Shown: positions 30,059 to 38,247 of the stretch, in pieces | Layout of the letters: each line of letters starts with the position of its first letter | How positions within the stretch are numbered: position 1 is the stretch's first letter | Source: Oxobacter pfennigii | Lineage (GTDB): Bacteria > Bacillota > Clostridia > Clostridiales > Oxobacteraceae | NCBI RefSeq assembly: GCF_001317355.1 | Contig: NZ_LKET01000039.1 | Location: forward strand, 186,001-250,000 | Reading direction: 5' to 3' | Length of the DNA: 64,000 nt | The notes under the pieces: model-generated | Seen by the model: the letters and a program-made list of their open reading frames with translations, nothing else | Databases searched by the model: none | Told to the model about the DNA's origin: nothing | Translations under genes and position numbers: made by a program

Positions 30059-31072
30059 TTATTTTTCAGGTAAAAAATCATTGGTGAAGGCTTTGTCTAC
30101 ATCAAGCATTTCATCTATAAGCTTTCTGTCATAAAGCCACTTTGTATACTCTTCCCACACTTCTTTCTTCTGCAGCCCCCATACAGGCGCATCATCCTTG
30201 TATTTTGGGCTTAACCATTTCTGGCTTTCAATAACCAGGGCACTATCCAGCTCCGGTGCGTTGCTAAGAAGTATGTTTGCCGCACCTTCAGGGTTTTGGG
30301 CTGCATAGTCATATCCTTTTGCCGCAGCTCTTAAAAACCTTTTTACCAGGTCCGGGTTTTCAGATATGGTTTTTTCACCGGCAGTAATGACGGGAGTATA
30401 ATAATCAAGGGCTTTATCCTCATCCTTGAGCATTATGTAGCTTATGGGCTTGTTTTTAATTTTCGAAGCTATGCCGTCCCAGCCGTAATAAATCCATGCA
30501 AAGTCCGCATCCTTCTCAGTGGTGGCAAAAAAATCTGTGGCCCCCGTCGTGAGAATTGTGACCTCGTTAATATCTGCATTATATTTATCCATCAGCGCTT
30601 TAAGGGTTGCTTCTTCGATAGGTGAGCCCCAGCCGGCATATTTTTTCCCTTCAAAGTCTTTAGGAGTATTTATGTTTTTTGACTTGGGTGCGGCAAAAGC
30701 CGAGGTATTGTGCTGTATTACCGCTGCAATTGACACAATGGGAAGGCCTTCAAGCCTGGCTAAGGTTACGCCTTCCTGGTATCCTATGCCAAACTGGGCA
30801 TTGCCCGATGCCACAAGCTGGTCTGCAGTGTTTTGACCGGGCTGGATTATTTCCACATCCAGTCCTTCTTCTTCAAAAAAGCCTTTAGCTTTGGCTGCAT
30901 ATATTCCGGTATGATTGGTATTTGGTGCCCAATCCAGGGTAAATATTATTTTATCCGGAGTCTTTGTATCCTGTCCTGTCCCTCCGTCCTTATTTTGATT
31001 TGTGCTGCAGCCAGTGAGCATTGAAAGAGCTGCCGCACAAAATATGAATGCTATAATAATATATTTTTTCAT
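30059..31072 (-). CDS. ABC transporter substrate-binding lipoprotein, NMT1/THI5-like (ThiY-like)
   Basis: 337-residue lipoprotein with signal peptide and lipobox LTGC at residue about 22. The mature part starts IIFTLDWAPNTNHTGIYAAK, typical of NMT1/THI5-like proteins that bind formylaminopyrimidine/HMP. Further motifs EEGLDVEIIQPG and GNAQFGIGYQEG fit. It captures the thiamine pyrimidine precursor outside the membrane and hands it to the permease. It overlaps the permease stop by ATGA. Confidence 0.92.
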   Translation of the reverse strand: MKKYIIIAFIFCAAALSMLTGCSTNQNKDGGTGQDTKTPDKIIFTLDWAPNTNHTGIYAAKAKGFFEEEGLDVEIIQPGQNTADQLVASGNAQFGIGYQEGVTLARLEGLPIVSIAAVIQHNTSAFAAPKSKNINTPKDFEGKKYAGWGSPIEEATLKALMDKYNADINEVTILTTGATDFFATTEKDADFAWIYYGWDGIASKIKNKPISYIMLKDEDKALDYYTPVITAGEKTISENPDLVKRFLRAAAKGYDYAAQNPEGAANILLSNAPELDSALVIESQKWLSPKYKDDAPVWGLQKKEVWEEYTKWLYDRKLIDEMLDVDKAFTNDFLPEK

Positions 31073-31878
31073 TTTACATCATCTCCTTTAATATCTTTCA
31101 CGCGGTTCCACGGAATAATCAATTTTTCTATAATTTCAATTATCATAAATAAGAATATGCTTGTTACCACTACAACCACTATAGATGCAAAAAGCAAATC
31201 CGTCCTGTAAGAGCTCATGGTTCTGGTCATATAAATCCCTAGCCCGGATTTGGCACCCAGCCATTCCCCGATAACCGCCCCCATTATACTGTATGTGGCT
31301 GCAATTTTAAGCCCTGAAAAAAATTGGGGGAGAGCAGATGGTAAGACCACTTCCCGGAATATCTTCAAATGGTCTGCACCCATAACTTTCATCAAATTTA
31401 TCATATCCGGATCCGCAGACTGCAGCCCCTCGGTGGTGCTCACACAGATAGGAAAGAAACAAACAAGCACTACCACCATAATTTTTGGTAGAACGCCTAC
31501 GCCCATCCATATAAGTATGAGGGGGGCCAGGGCAATTATGGGGATTGTCTGGGAAATAACCAGCAGGGGATAAAGAATGCTTTTGACTGTTTTCCACCTG
31601 TTCATGACAAAGGCAAGGGCCAATCCTGTAATTGTTGATAATATAAACCCTAAAATGGCTTCTGTGGAAGTTACAACAGTATGGCTTAAAATAATTTTCC
31701 TGGATTCAAAAAGAGACATACCTACTTCGTAAGGGCCAGGAAGTATGTAGCTTGGTATCTTTAAAATCCTTACCAGTGCCTCCCAAAGCATAATTATAGA
31801 AAACACCGATAAAAAGGGCAGCCTTTTTATAAAAAAACTATTTTTGAGCTTAAGTTCTGTATTTGTATATCTTTTCAT
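31069..31878 (-). CDS. ABC transporter permease (ThiX-like)
   Basis: 269-residue BPD-type inner-membrane permease with about six hydrophobic segments. The EAA-type loop GADHLKIFREVVLPSALPQF (about 165-184) contacts the ATPase. It overlaps the 3' end of the thiamine-binding gene by 29 bases, with an AAGGTGTGA-like SD inside that gene. It is co-expressed with the ThiY-like lipoprotein and the ThiZ-like ATPase in the TPP-riboswitch operon. Confidence 0.9.
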   Translation of the reverse strand: MKRYTNTELKLKNSFFIKRLPFLSVFSIIMLWEALVRILKIPSYILPGPYEVGMSLFESRKIILSHTVVTSTEAILGFILSTITGLALAFVMNRWKTVKSILYPLLVISQTIPIIALAPLILIWMGVGVLPKIMVVVLVCFFPICVSTTEGLQSADPDMINLMKVMGADHLKIFREVVLPSALPQFFSGLKIAATYSIMGAVIGEWLGAKSGLGIYMTRTMSSYRTDLLFASIVVVVVTSIFLFMIIEIIEKLIIPWNRVKDIKGDDVK

Positions 31879-32140
31879 CCATTGTCACACCTTCTGGCTT
31901 GTAATCTATCTTGACCACGGACAGCACCCTTGTGGCGCCTTCTCTTATACATACATTCTGTGCCTTTTTCACGATTTCTAAAAGCTCATCAAGCTCACCT
32001 TCCATAGTGGTTTCCATAGGGCCCACTATATATGGAACACCGGATTGCTGTATAAGCTTGATTACTTCGTCCACCACCCTGTAGGTATCTTCGTCCTTGA
32101 CCTTCGGTATAATTTGCAGGCTTACATTTATTGCGGCCAT
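31850..32140 (-). CDS. MTH1187-family thiamine-binding protein
   Basis: 96-residue protein of the MTH1187/YqgV (DUF77, COG0011) family, small ferredoxin-fold proteins reported to bind thiamine. VSLQIIPKV, VPYIVGPMETTMEGELDELL and RVLSVVKIDYK are visible. It is the first gene after the TPP riboswitch. An ATG at 32176 is in frame, but the SD AAGGAGG lies between it and the ATG at 32140, so the shorter form is taken. It may act as a cytosolic vitamin carrier or sensor (inference). Confidence 0.85.
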   Translation of the reverse strand: MAAINVSLQIIPKVKDEDTYRVVDEVIKLIQQSGVPYIVGPMETTMEGELDELLEIVKKAQNVCIREGATRVLSVVKIDYKPEGVTMDEKIYKYRT

Positions 32141-32204
32141 TTCGCTCGCCTCCTTATTTGATATTTTTTCCGGCAATACACAGTTGGTAGAGGGAAAATT
32201 TGGA

Positions 32205-32235
32205 AATAATAAAAGCTGATGGATAACATCAGCTT
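32205..32235 (-). terminator. Terminator of the TPP riboswitch expression platform
   Basis: On the minus strand AAGCTGATG pairs with CATCAGCTT around TTATC and is followed by a T-rich tail (TTATTATTT). It lies between the aptamer and the first gene, as expected for transcription attenuation when TPP is bound. Confidence 0.78.
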
Positions 32236-32250
32236 AAGAGTGCTAAAACG

Positions 32251-32329
32251 TCCCTACGCTGGCATTATCCAGATCAGGTTATGGGTCGGAACATACGGTC
32301 CCCTCTCAGCCGGACTCATCCAGCTCCCC
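32251..32329 (-). promoter_or_regulatory. TPP (THI-element) riboswitch
   Basis: The minus strand reads GGGGAGCTGG, then CCGGCTGAGAGGGGACC, then GACCCATAACCTGATCTGG, then ATAATGCCAGCGTAGGGA. These are the conserved CUGAGA, ACCUGAUCUGG and GCCAGCGUAGGGA blocks of the thiamine pyrophosphate aptamer. With the adjacent terminator it should turn off the downstream thiamine-binding and ABC transporter genes when TPP is plentiful. Confidence 0.96.
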
Positions 32330-32573
32330 GATTTTATTCTTTTCCAATATATTATAGGATTGTTAAATATAAATTTCAATGGTAAATTTTATACAAAGTG
32401 TTATATACATTAGTTTATATGTCAATAATATCAAATGTAAAAATGGCTTAAAGGGCCAATCCTACATTTTGAGCGCATCTATATATACATCTATAGATGG
32501 GCTTTTTTTTTATTTCTTTATAATATAAAATAAAAAGGACAAACTAAAGATAGTTTATTTTCGGAGGTTTTTT

Positions 32574-34214
32574 ATGGTTAATGCTGCTGTTGAAAAAAAC
32601 AAGGACTATATAATTAAAATAGATAATTTAGGCTATGAAGGCGAAGGTGTAGGAAGAATAAACAATTTCACCGTATTTGTTCCCGGAGCGCTGCCGGGAG
32701 AGGAAGCCGAGATAAAAATCGTAAAGGTGAACAAAAACTTTGCTTTCGGGAAATTGAATAAAATTATAAAGCAGTCTTCTGACAGGACTGAACCCATGTG
32801 TACCTTAAAAAGATGCGGAGGCTGCCAGCTTATGCATCTTTCCTATGAAGCCCAGCTTAAATTCAAAAAGCAGAGGGTAATTGACAGCATTGAGAGAATA
32901 GCAAAGCTGAAGGATGTAATAATATACGACACCATCGGTATGGAAAACCCTTACCGGTACAGGAACAAGGCCCAGTTTCCCATAAGTGTTCAGAATGGCA
33001 AGCCTGTGGCGGGCTTTTATGCTCCCAGGTCCCATGAAATTATAGACACTCTCTCCTGCCTTATACAGGATGAAGTAAGTGACAAGGTAATGGATATAAT
33101 CAAAAAATGGGCATTTTATAATGATATTTCAATTTATGACGAGGCCGCAGGAAAAGGCTTGTTAAGGCACATTATGGTCAGGAAGGCTCTCAGAACCGGT
33201 GAAGTGATGGTGGCAGTCATTATAAACGGATATGACATACCTCATAAAGACAAGCTCATTGCCATGTTAAAGGAGCAAGTAGAAAGCTTAAAAAGCGTGG
33301 TACTGAATATAAACAGGGAAGTCACCAATGTGGTATTGGGACAGGAAACAAAGGTACTTTACGGAAGTCCCACAATAACAGACTATATAGGAGATTTGAA
33401 GTTTAATATCTCTCCTCTTTCCTTCTTTCAGGTGAATCCAATCCAGACTGAAGTATTGTATTCCAAGGCATTGGAATATGCCAATCTTACGGGAGAAGAG
33501 ACAGTGATAGACGCTTACTGCGGAACAGGGACCATATCACTATTCTTAGCCCGAAAAGCAAAAAAGGTATATGGGGTTGAAATTGTTGAGCCTGCTATAG
33601 AAAATGCTAAAAAGAATGCCAGGGAAAATAACATAAGCAATGTCGAATTTATCGTGGGAAAATCCGAGGAAGTAATCCCCGAATTATATAAACAGGGTAT
33701 AAAAGCAGATGTTATTGTAGTCGATCCACCCAGAAAGGGTTGCGACGAAGCACTTTTAAAGACAATAGCTGCCATGGCGCCTAAAACGGTTGTCTATGTA
33801 TCCTGTGATCCCGGTACTCTTGCCAGGGATTTAAAATATCTGGAGGAAAACGGGTTTAAGGTTAAGGAGATACAGCCTGTAGATATGTTCCCGGTGACCA
33901 GCCATGTGGAGACGGTTGTCTGTTTGTCCAGAAAAAATCCTGATGATAGAATTGAGATTGACCTAAGCCTTGATGAGCTTGATATTACTACTGCTGAAAG
34001 CAAGGCAACCTATGAAGAAATAAAGGATTATGTTTTAAAAAATCATAGTATGAAAGTATCAAGCCTATATATTTCACAGGTAAAAAGAAAATTGGGTTTG
34101 GAGATTGGTACAAGTTACAATCTTCCAAAGTCAGAAGATGCACGAGTGCCACAATGTCCACTTAATAAAGAGAAAGCCATAACAGAAGCTTTAAATCATT
34201 TTAGCATGATATGA
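32574..34214 (+). CDS. 23S rRNA (uracil-5)-methyltransferase, RlmD/RlmCD type, with C-terminal extension
   Basis: 546-residue SAM-dependent RNA m5U methyltransferase. N-terminal TRAM domain (about 10-65), iron-sulfur Cys cluster CTLKRCGGCQLMHLSY (about 78-93), SAM motif DAYCGTGTISLF (about 311), VVDPPRKGCDEALL (about 381) and catalytic Cys in VYVSCDPGTLARDL (about 407) are present. Bacterial relatives are about 450 residues. Here about 90 residues follow the usual end (VVCLSRKN), including KVSSLYISQVKRKLGLE and DARVPQCP. The extension is seen in some Clostridia; its role is unknown. The SD is GGAGG. Confidence 0.93.
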   Translation: MVNAAVEKNKDYIIKIDNLGYEGEGVGRINNFTVFVPGALPGEEAEIKIVKVNKNFAFGKLNKIIKQSSDRTEPMCTLKRCGGCQLMHLSYEAQLKFKKQRVIDSIERIAKLKDVIIYDTIGMENPYRYRNKAQFPISVQNGKPVAGFYAPRSHEIIDTLSCLIQDEVSDKVMDIIKKWAFYNDISIYDEAAGKGLLRHIMVRKALRTGEVMVAVIINGYDIPHKDKLIAMLKEQVESLKSVVLNINREVTNVVLGQETKVLYGSPTITDYIGDLKFNISPLSFFQVNPIQTEVLYSKALEYANLTGEETVIDAYCGTGTISLFLARKAKKVYGVEIVEPAIENAKKNARENNISNVEFIVGKSEEVIPELYKQGIKADVIVVDPPRKGCDEALLKTIAAMAPKTVVYVSCDPGTLARDLKYLEENGFKVKEIQPVDMFPVTSHVETVVCLSRKNPDDRIEIDLSLDELDITTAESKATYEEIKDYVLKNHSMKVSSLYISQVKRKLGLEIGTSYNLPKSEDARVPQCPLNKEKAITEALNHFSMI

Positions 34215-34266
34215 GTAACAGCAAAAAGTATAAATGAAAAAATCTTGGTATATAAAGAGGATTTGA

Positions 34267-34389
34267 ATGAGGGTAATAGCAATAGATACGGAAAAGGATT
34301 TGTCGGAGTTATATAAGCAAATTACATCGGAATTACTGGAATACTATCATTTCGCATACCTTGCTTCAAATCAATTGAAGTATAGATAA
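34267..34389 (+). pseudogene. Truncated ORF at the left edge of the integrated element
   Basis: ATG with SD AAGAGG 6 bases upstream starts MRVIAIDTEKDLSELYKQITSE. The frame then enters the 10-bp repeat TACATCGGAA (34323-34332) and continues 17 element-derived residues to a stop. The codons ACA TCG GAA in the repeat are in the same phase as in the FtsW-like ORF at 50,77x. The 5' stub could therefore be the original N-terminus of that gene. The rest of the gap to 34790 holds no recognised gene. Confidence 0.55.
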
Positions 34390-34586
34390 GTTTAAACTGC
34401 CAGTTCAAAAAGGGTAGCAGGTAACGGTGCCAGCAATGGATTTGCTTAGAGGGGAATGAAATGATACGCATCGATACGACCCATACTACAGTGTTAAGAA
34501 TTGGTGTCGGTTGCATTGTGTGTTTGAATATGCGGGTTTGAAAGGCTATACTAATACGGAAAATATGAAAAACACAAAAGTTAATT

Positions 34587-34620
34587 AACCTGTCCTTTTT
34601 ATTAGGGGGCAGGTTTTATT
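34587..34620 (+). terminator. Terminator-like hairpin left of the R-M module
   Basis: AACCTG and CAGGTT pair around TCCTTTTTATTAGGGGG and are followed by TTATTATTTT. The region 34390-34790 otherwise shows no recognisable gene. One frame on the plus strand (about 34460-34587) reads as a short unidentified coding remnant. Confidence 0.6.
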
Positions 34621-34790
34621 ATTTTAAAAGAGAATTTCTGATTTTTTGTTAGTAAAACTCCTATGTTGAGATAAGCAAAAAAAATGCGACTTATCATAAG
34701 TAATTATTGGTTTGTCGGAATAACTGTGATATAATTCTAATTGTTGTAACAAGATATTACTTTTTTATCGTTAAAGATAGGGGTGAAGGC

Positions 34791-34997
34791 ATGAGTGTCA
34801 GTTATAAAAAGCTGTGGAAACTCATTATTGACAAGGATTTAAAGAAATCTGACGTAAGAAAATTGGCGAATGTTAGTGCCAGTACATTTTCAAAAATGAG
34901 TAAGAATGAGTATGTTGCACTTGAGGTGATTGAGCGCATCTGCAATGTACTTGAATGTGACATAGGAGATGTTGTGGAAGTTGTCAAAGAAAAGTAA
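34791..34997 (+). CDS. Xre-family HTH regulator
   Basis: 68-residue Cro/C1-type helix-turn-helix protein: LKKSDVRKLANVSASTFSKM is the HTH, followed by the conserved ERICNVLECDIGDVVEV. It lies 46 bases upstream of the type III methylase on the same strand and is probably its controller, similar in placement to the C proteins of R-M systems (inference). A longer upstream frame exists, but SD AGGGGTGA supports the ATG at 34791. Confidence 0.88.
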   Translation: MSVSYKKLWKLIIDKDLKKSDVRKLANVSASTFSKMSKNEYVALEVIERICNVLECDIGDVVEVVKEK

Positions 34998-35043
34998 TTT
35001 AGCAAAAAAGGATAAAAATATAGTATAGAGAGAGGTTAAAGTA

Positions 35044-38000
35044 ATGTCTGAAAAGCTAAATCGTTTTGTTAATTTAATGAAAAGCATATTTGAATTGGAT
35101 AAGTCTGATTTGGATTTTGGTATCTATCGTATCATGAATATTCGCAGAGACGAAATAGAGAGATTCCTAACTGAAGGACTGCCAAATAAAGTTCAGGATA
35201 CCCTTGCACCTTTTGCTTCAAATACAGTGGACATTGAGAATCGTCTTGCCGAGATAGAAAAGCAATGTGCAGACTTAGGCATTGAAATTTCAGCGAGCCC
35301 TAAGCTTGCAGAAGAGTACTCTCGCTTGAAAGGTCAGCTTACGGCAGGTGTTGATTTGTCTGCTTTGGAAACTGACGTTTATTCGGCATTGTATAGCTTT
35401 TTTAATCGCTATTATGACGAGGGTGATTTCATTTCAAAACGCCGCTATAAAGAAGGTGTATACGCCATTCCCTATGAAGGTGAGGAGGTCAAGTTATATT
35501 GGGCTAACCAAGACCAGTATTACATAAAGACTGCTGAGAACTTCAAGGATTATACCTTTATTGACGAAGGGCGTAAAGTTCATTTCCGTATCGTGGATGC
35601 CACAACAGAGCAGAATAACAACAAGGAAAGCAATGACAAAAAGCGTACGTTCATGCTTTATGAGGAGACTGACGAAAAGCCTGAACTTAAGACAATGGAA
35701 ATATTAAATGGTGAGCTTTATATTCGCTTTGTTTTTGATGTTCCTGCTGATAAGAAGATCAAATATGCCGAAGAAAATTATAAGAAAATCAGCGCTGCTA
35801 TATCCAGTCAATTTAAAGACTGGTTTAGTTTACTACGTCCGGCTGCAACGAAAGACCAAAAGAAAGTTAAATCTGTGTTGGAGAAGCATTTAGAAAGCTA
35901 TGTTGCCAAAAATACATTTGATTACTTTATACATAAGGATTTACGTGGTTTCTTAACGAGAGAGTTGGACTTTTTTATTAAAAGCGAGGTCATTCACCTT
36001 GACGATATTGATACAACAGATGAAAAAAGAGTGGATGCTTATATTGCCAAAGTAAGGGCTATTAAGCGTGTTGGAAAAATCATTATTGATTTCGTTGCAC
36101 AAATTGAGAATTTTCAGAAAAAACTATGGCTCAAAAAGAAATTCGTAGTTAGCACGGATTGGTGTATTACGCTGGATAGCATTGATGAGGCTTTTTATGA
36201 GGAAATCATAAAGAACAAGATACAAGTACAGGAATGGGTTGATATGTATGCAATCAATGAGATTGAGGGCGATTCGACAACAGTAGCATACTCTGAACCA
36301 TTGACGTTGGATTTTTTGCATCAAAACAAGAATCTTATAGTTGATACAAAGTATTTTTCAACAGACTTTAAGGACAGGTTGATTTCAAGTTTTGAGAATA
36401 TTGAAGAGCAAACCGGAGGTTTGATGTTTCATAGTGATAACTTTCAAGCCATTAACTTACTGCTTGAAAAGTATTATGAGAAAATTAGGTTGATATATAT
36501 TGACCCTCCTTATAATACGGATGCAAGTAAAATTCTTTATAAGAATGGATATGAACATTCAAGTTGGATTTCTCTAATGGAATCAAGGCTCATGGCTGCC
36601 AAAAAACTTATTTCACCTAAAGGTATTATTGAAGTTGCTATTGATGATTATGAATTCAGGTATATAAATTTATTACTTGATGAAGTGTTTGGAATTAATA
36701 ACGCTATTTCAAACATTGCAATCTTCACAAATCCTAAAGGGCGTGACCAAGGATTTATTGCACAAGCGCATGACTATACACTTTTATATGCAAAAGATAA
36801 ACGATTTGCACAGACTAATAACTTTATACTTAGTGACGAGGAAATAAAAAAGAAATTCTCAAAACAACAAGGCGAGCAGGCGTTAAGAGAACTACCGCTT
36901 AAAAGGACAGGAACTGGAAAGCGTAGAGAAGAACGTCCTTATATGTTTTTTCCATTCATTTATGATATAAGTGCTAAAAAACTTAGTGTTATACCTGAAG
37001 ATGAATATAAAAAAATATATAATCCTGAAGATGATACTTTCAATGATGATTTTGTAAGGGAATTGCAAAAAGAATATGAAGAAAAAGGTTGTGCTTTTCT
37101 TTTACCACTTAGTAGCAAAGGGGAAAATCTACGTTGGCGTTGGGGATATAAGAGTTGCTGTAAGGGCTGTGAAAATGGAACATTGTTTGCCAAGTCTATG
37201 AGAGACGGAAGATATGCCGTTTATCAATATGATTTTGCCGATTCAGAGGCGACTCCTAAGTCTCTTTGGTTCGGAGAACGCTACGATGCATCGTCTAAAG
37301 GGACAAATATCCTTGAGAGCATATTACCTAATAACCCATTTGATTATCCAAAAAGTCTTTACACAGTTGAGGATAATATAATAATCGGGTCTGATGAAGC
37401 TGACGTAGTATTAGATTTTTTTGCAGGTTCAGGAACAACGGGTCATGCTGTAATCAATATTAATAGAACAGTTGATGATTCACAACGAAAATATATTCTT
37501 GTAGACATGGGTGAATATTTTGATTCAGTCATAAAAGCGAGAATGAAAAAGGTTATTTATGCTAATGATTGGGAGAATGGAAAGCCAAAAAATAGGACAA
37601 CAGGTGTAACTCATATTATGAAGTATCACCATTTAGAAAGCTATGAAGATGCTCTATCAAATATCAGTCTTTCTGAAGAAAAGCATAAAATGTCCGTATT
37701 GTTCGGTGATGAATATTTAATCAATTATATGTTTGACGTTGAGGCTAAAGATAGCATGATAAATCTTGACAGCTTTAAAATGCCATTCAGTTATAAAATG
37801 AAAATTAATGAGAATAACGAAACCAAGGAGAAAATAGTTGACCTGTGCGAAACTTTCAATTATCTCATTGGTATTAACGTGGTGCGTCAAAGTGTGGTTT
37901 CGTACTTTAAAACAGAGCCTGACAAAGCAGGGATTTATGAAGGTGCGGTGCAGTTAACCGAGGATATTGATGGAGAATTTGCATTTAAACAGATTGAGGG

Positions 38001-38244
38001 TATACTTCCAGATGGGCGACATACACTAATTATTTGGCGTACCATCACGGATAATCTGATTGAGAGCAATGCCGCTCTGGATGCTTATTTCAATAAGCAC
38101 CGTATAAATCAGCTTAACCGTGAATTTGACATAATCTATGTTAATGGGGATAACAACCTTGAAAATCTAAAGGCAGATGAGGAACATTGGAAGGTTAATA
38201 TGATAGAGCCTGAATTTAAGCAGCGTATGTTTGAGGAGGTATAA
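35044..38244 (+). CDS. Type III restriction-modification DNA methyltransferase (Mod)
   Basis: 1,066-residue N6-adenine methyltransferase. The catalytic motif IV IYIDPPYNTD is near residue 488 and the SAM motif I VLDFFAGSGTTGHAV near 793, the beta-class order. The segment between them should carry the target-recognition domain. Usual Mod proteins are about 600-700 residues; here about 430 residues precede the catalytic part (start: KSDLDFGIYRIMNI) and may mediate complex formation. It is paired with Res, 3 bases downstream. Arginine codons CGT/CGC are frequent, unlike the housekeeping genes of the window. The SD is GAGAGGT. Confidence 0.92.
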   Translation: MSEKLNRFVNLMKSIFELDKSDLDFGIYRIMNIRRDEIERFLTEGLPNKVQDTLAPFASNTVDIENRLAEIEKQCADLGIEISASPKLAEEYSRLKGQLTAGVDLSALETDVYSALYSFFNRYYDEGDFISKRRYKEGVYAIPYEGEEVKLYWANQDQYYIKTAENFKDYTFIDEGRKVHFRIVDATTEQNNNKESNDKKRTFMLYEETDEKPELKTMEILNGELYIRFVFDVPADKKIKYAEENYKKISAAISSQFKDWFSLLRPAATKDQKKVKSVLEKHLESYVAKNTFDYFIHKDLRGFLTRELDFFIKSEVIHLDDIDTTDEKRVDAYIAKVRAIKRVGKIIIDFVAQIENFQKKLWLKKKFVVSTDWCITLDSIDEAFYEEIIKNKIQVQEWVDMYAINEIEGDSTTVAYSEPLTLDFLHQNKNLIVDTKYFSTDFKDRLISSFENIEEQTGGLMFHSDNFQAINLLLEKYYEKIRLIYIDPPYNTDASKILYKNGYEHSSWISLMESRLMAAKKLISPKGIIEVAIDDYEFRYINLLLDEVFGINNAISNIAIFTNPKGRDQGFIAQAHDYTLLYAKDKRFAQTNNFILSDEEIKKKFSKQQGEQALRELPLKRTGTGKRREERPYMFFPFIYDISAKKLSVIPEDEYKKIYNPEDDTFNDDFVRELQKEYEEKGCAFLLPLSSKGENLRWRWGYKSCCKGCENGTLFAKSMRDGRYAVYQYDFADSEATPKSLWFGERYDASSKGTNILESILPNNPFDYPKSLYTVEDNIIIGSDEADVVLDFFAGSGTTGHAVININRTVDDSQRKYILVDMGEYFDSVIKARMKKVIYANDWENGKPKNRTTGVTHIMKYHHLESYEDALSNISLSEEKHKMSVLFGDEYLINYMFDVEAKDSMINLDSFKMPFSYKMKINENNETKEKIVDLCETFNYLIGINVVRQSVVSYFKTEPDKAGIYEGAVQLTEDIDGEFAFKQIEGILPDGRHTLIIWRTITDNLIESNAALDAYFNKHRINQLNREFDIIYVNGDNNLENLKADEEHWKVNMIEPEFKQRMFEEV

Positions 38245-38247
38245 GCA

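Noticed and set aside
34322-34516. 64-codon minus-strand ORF at the left element edge
   Set aside because: No SD or family resemblance, and it lies across the repeat junction.
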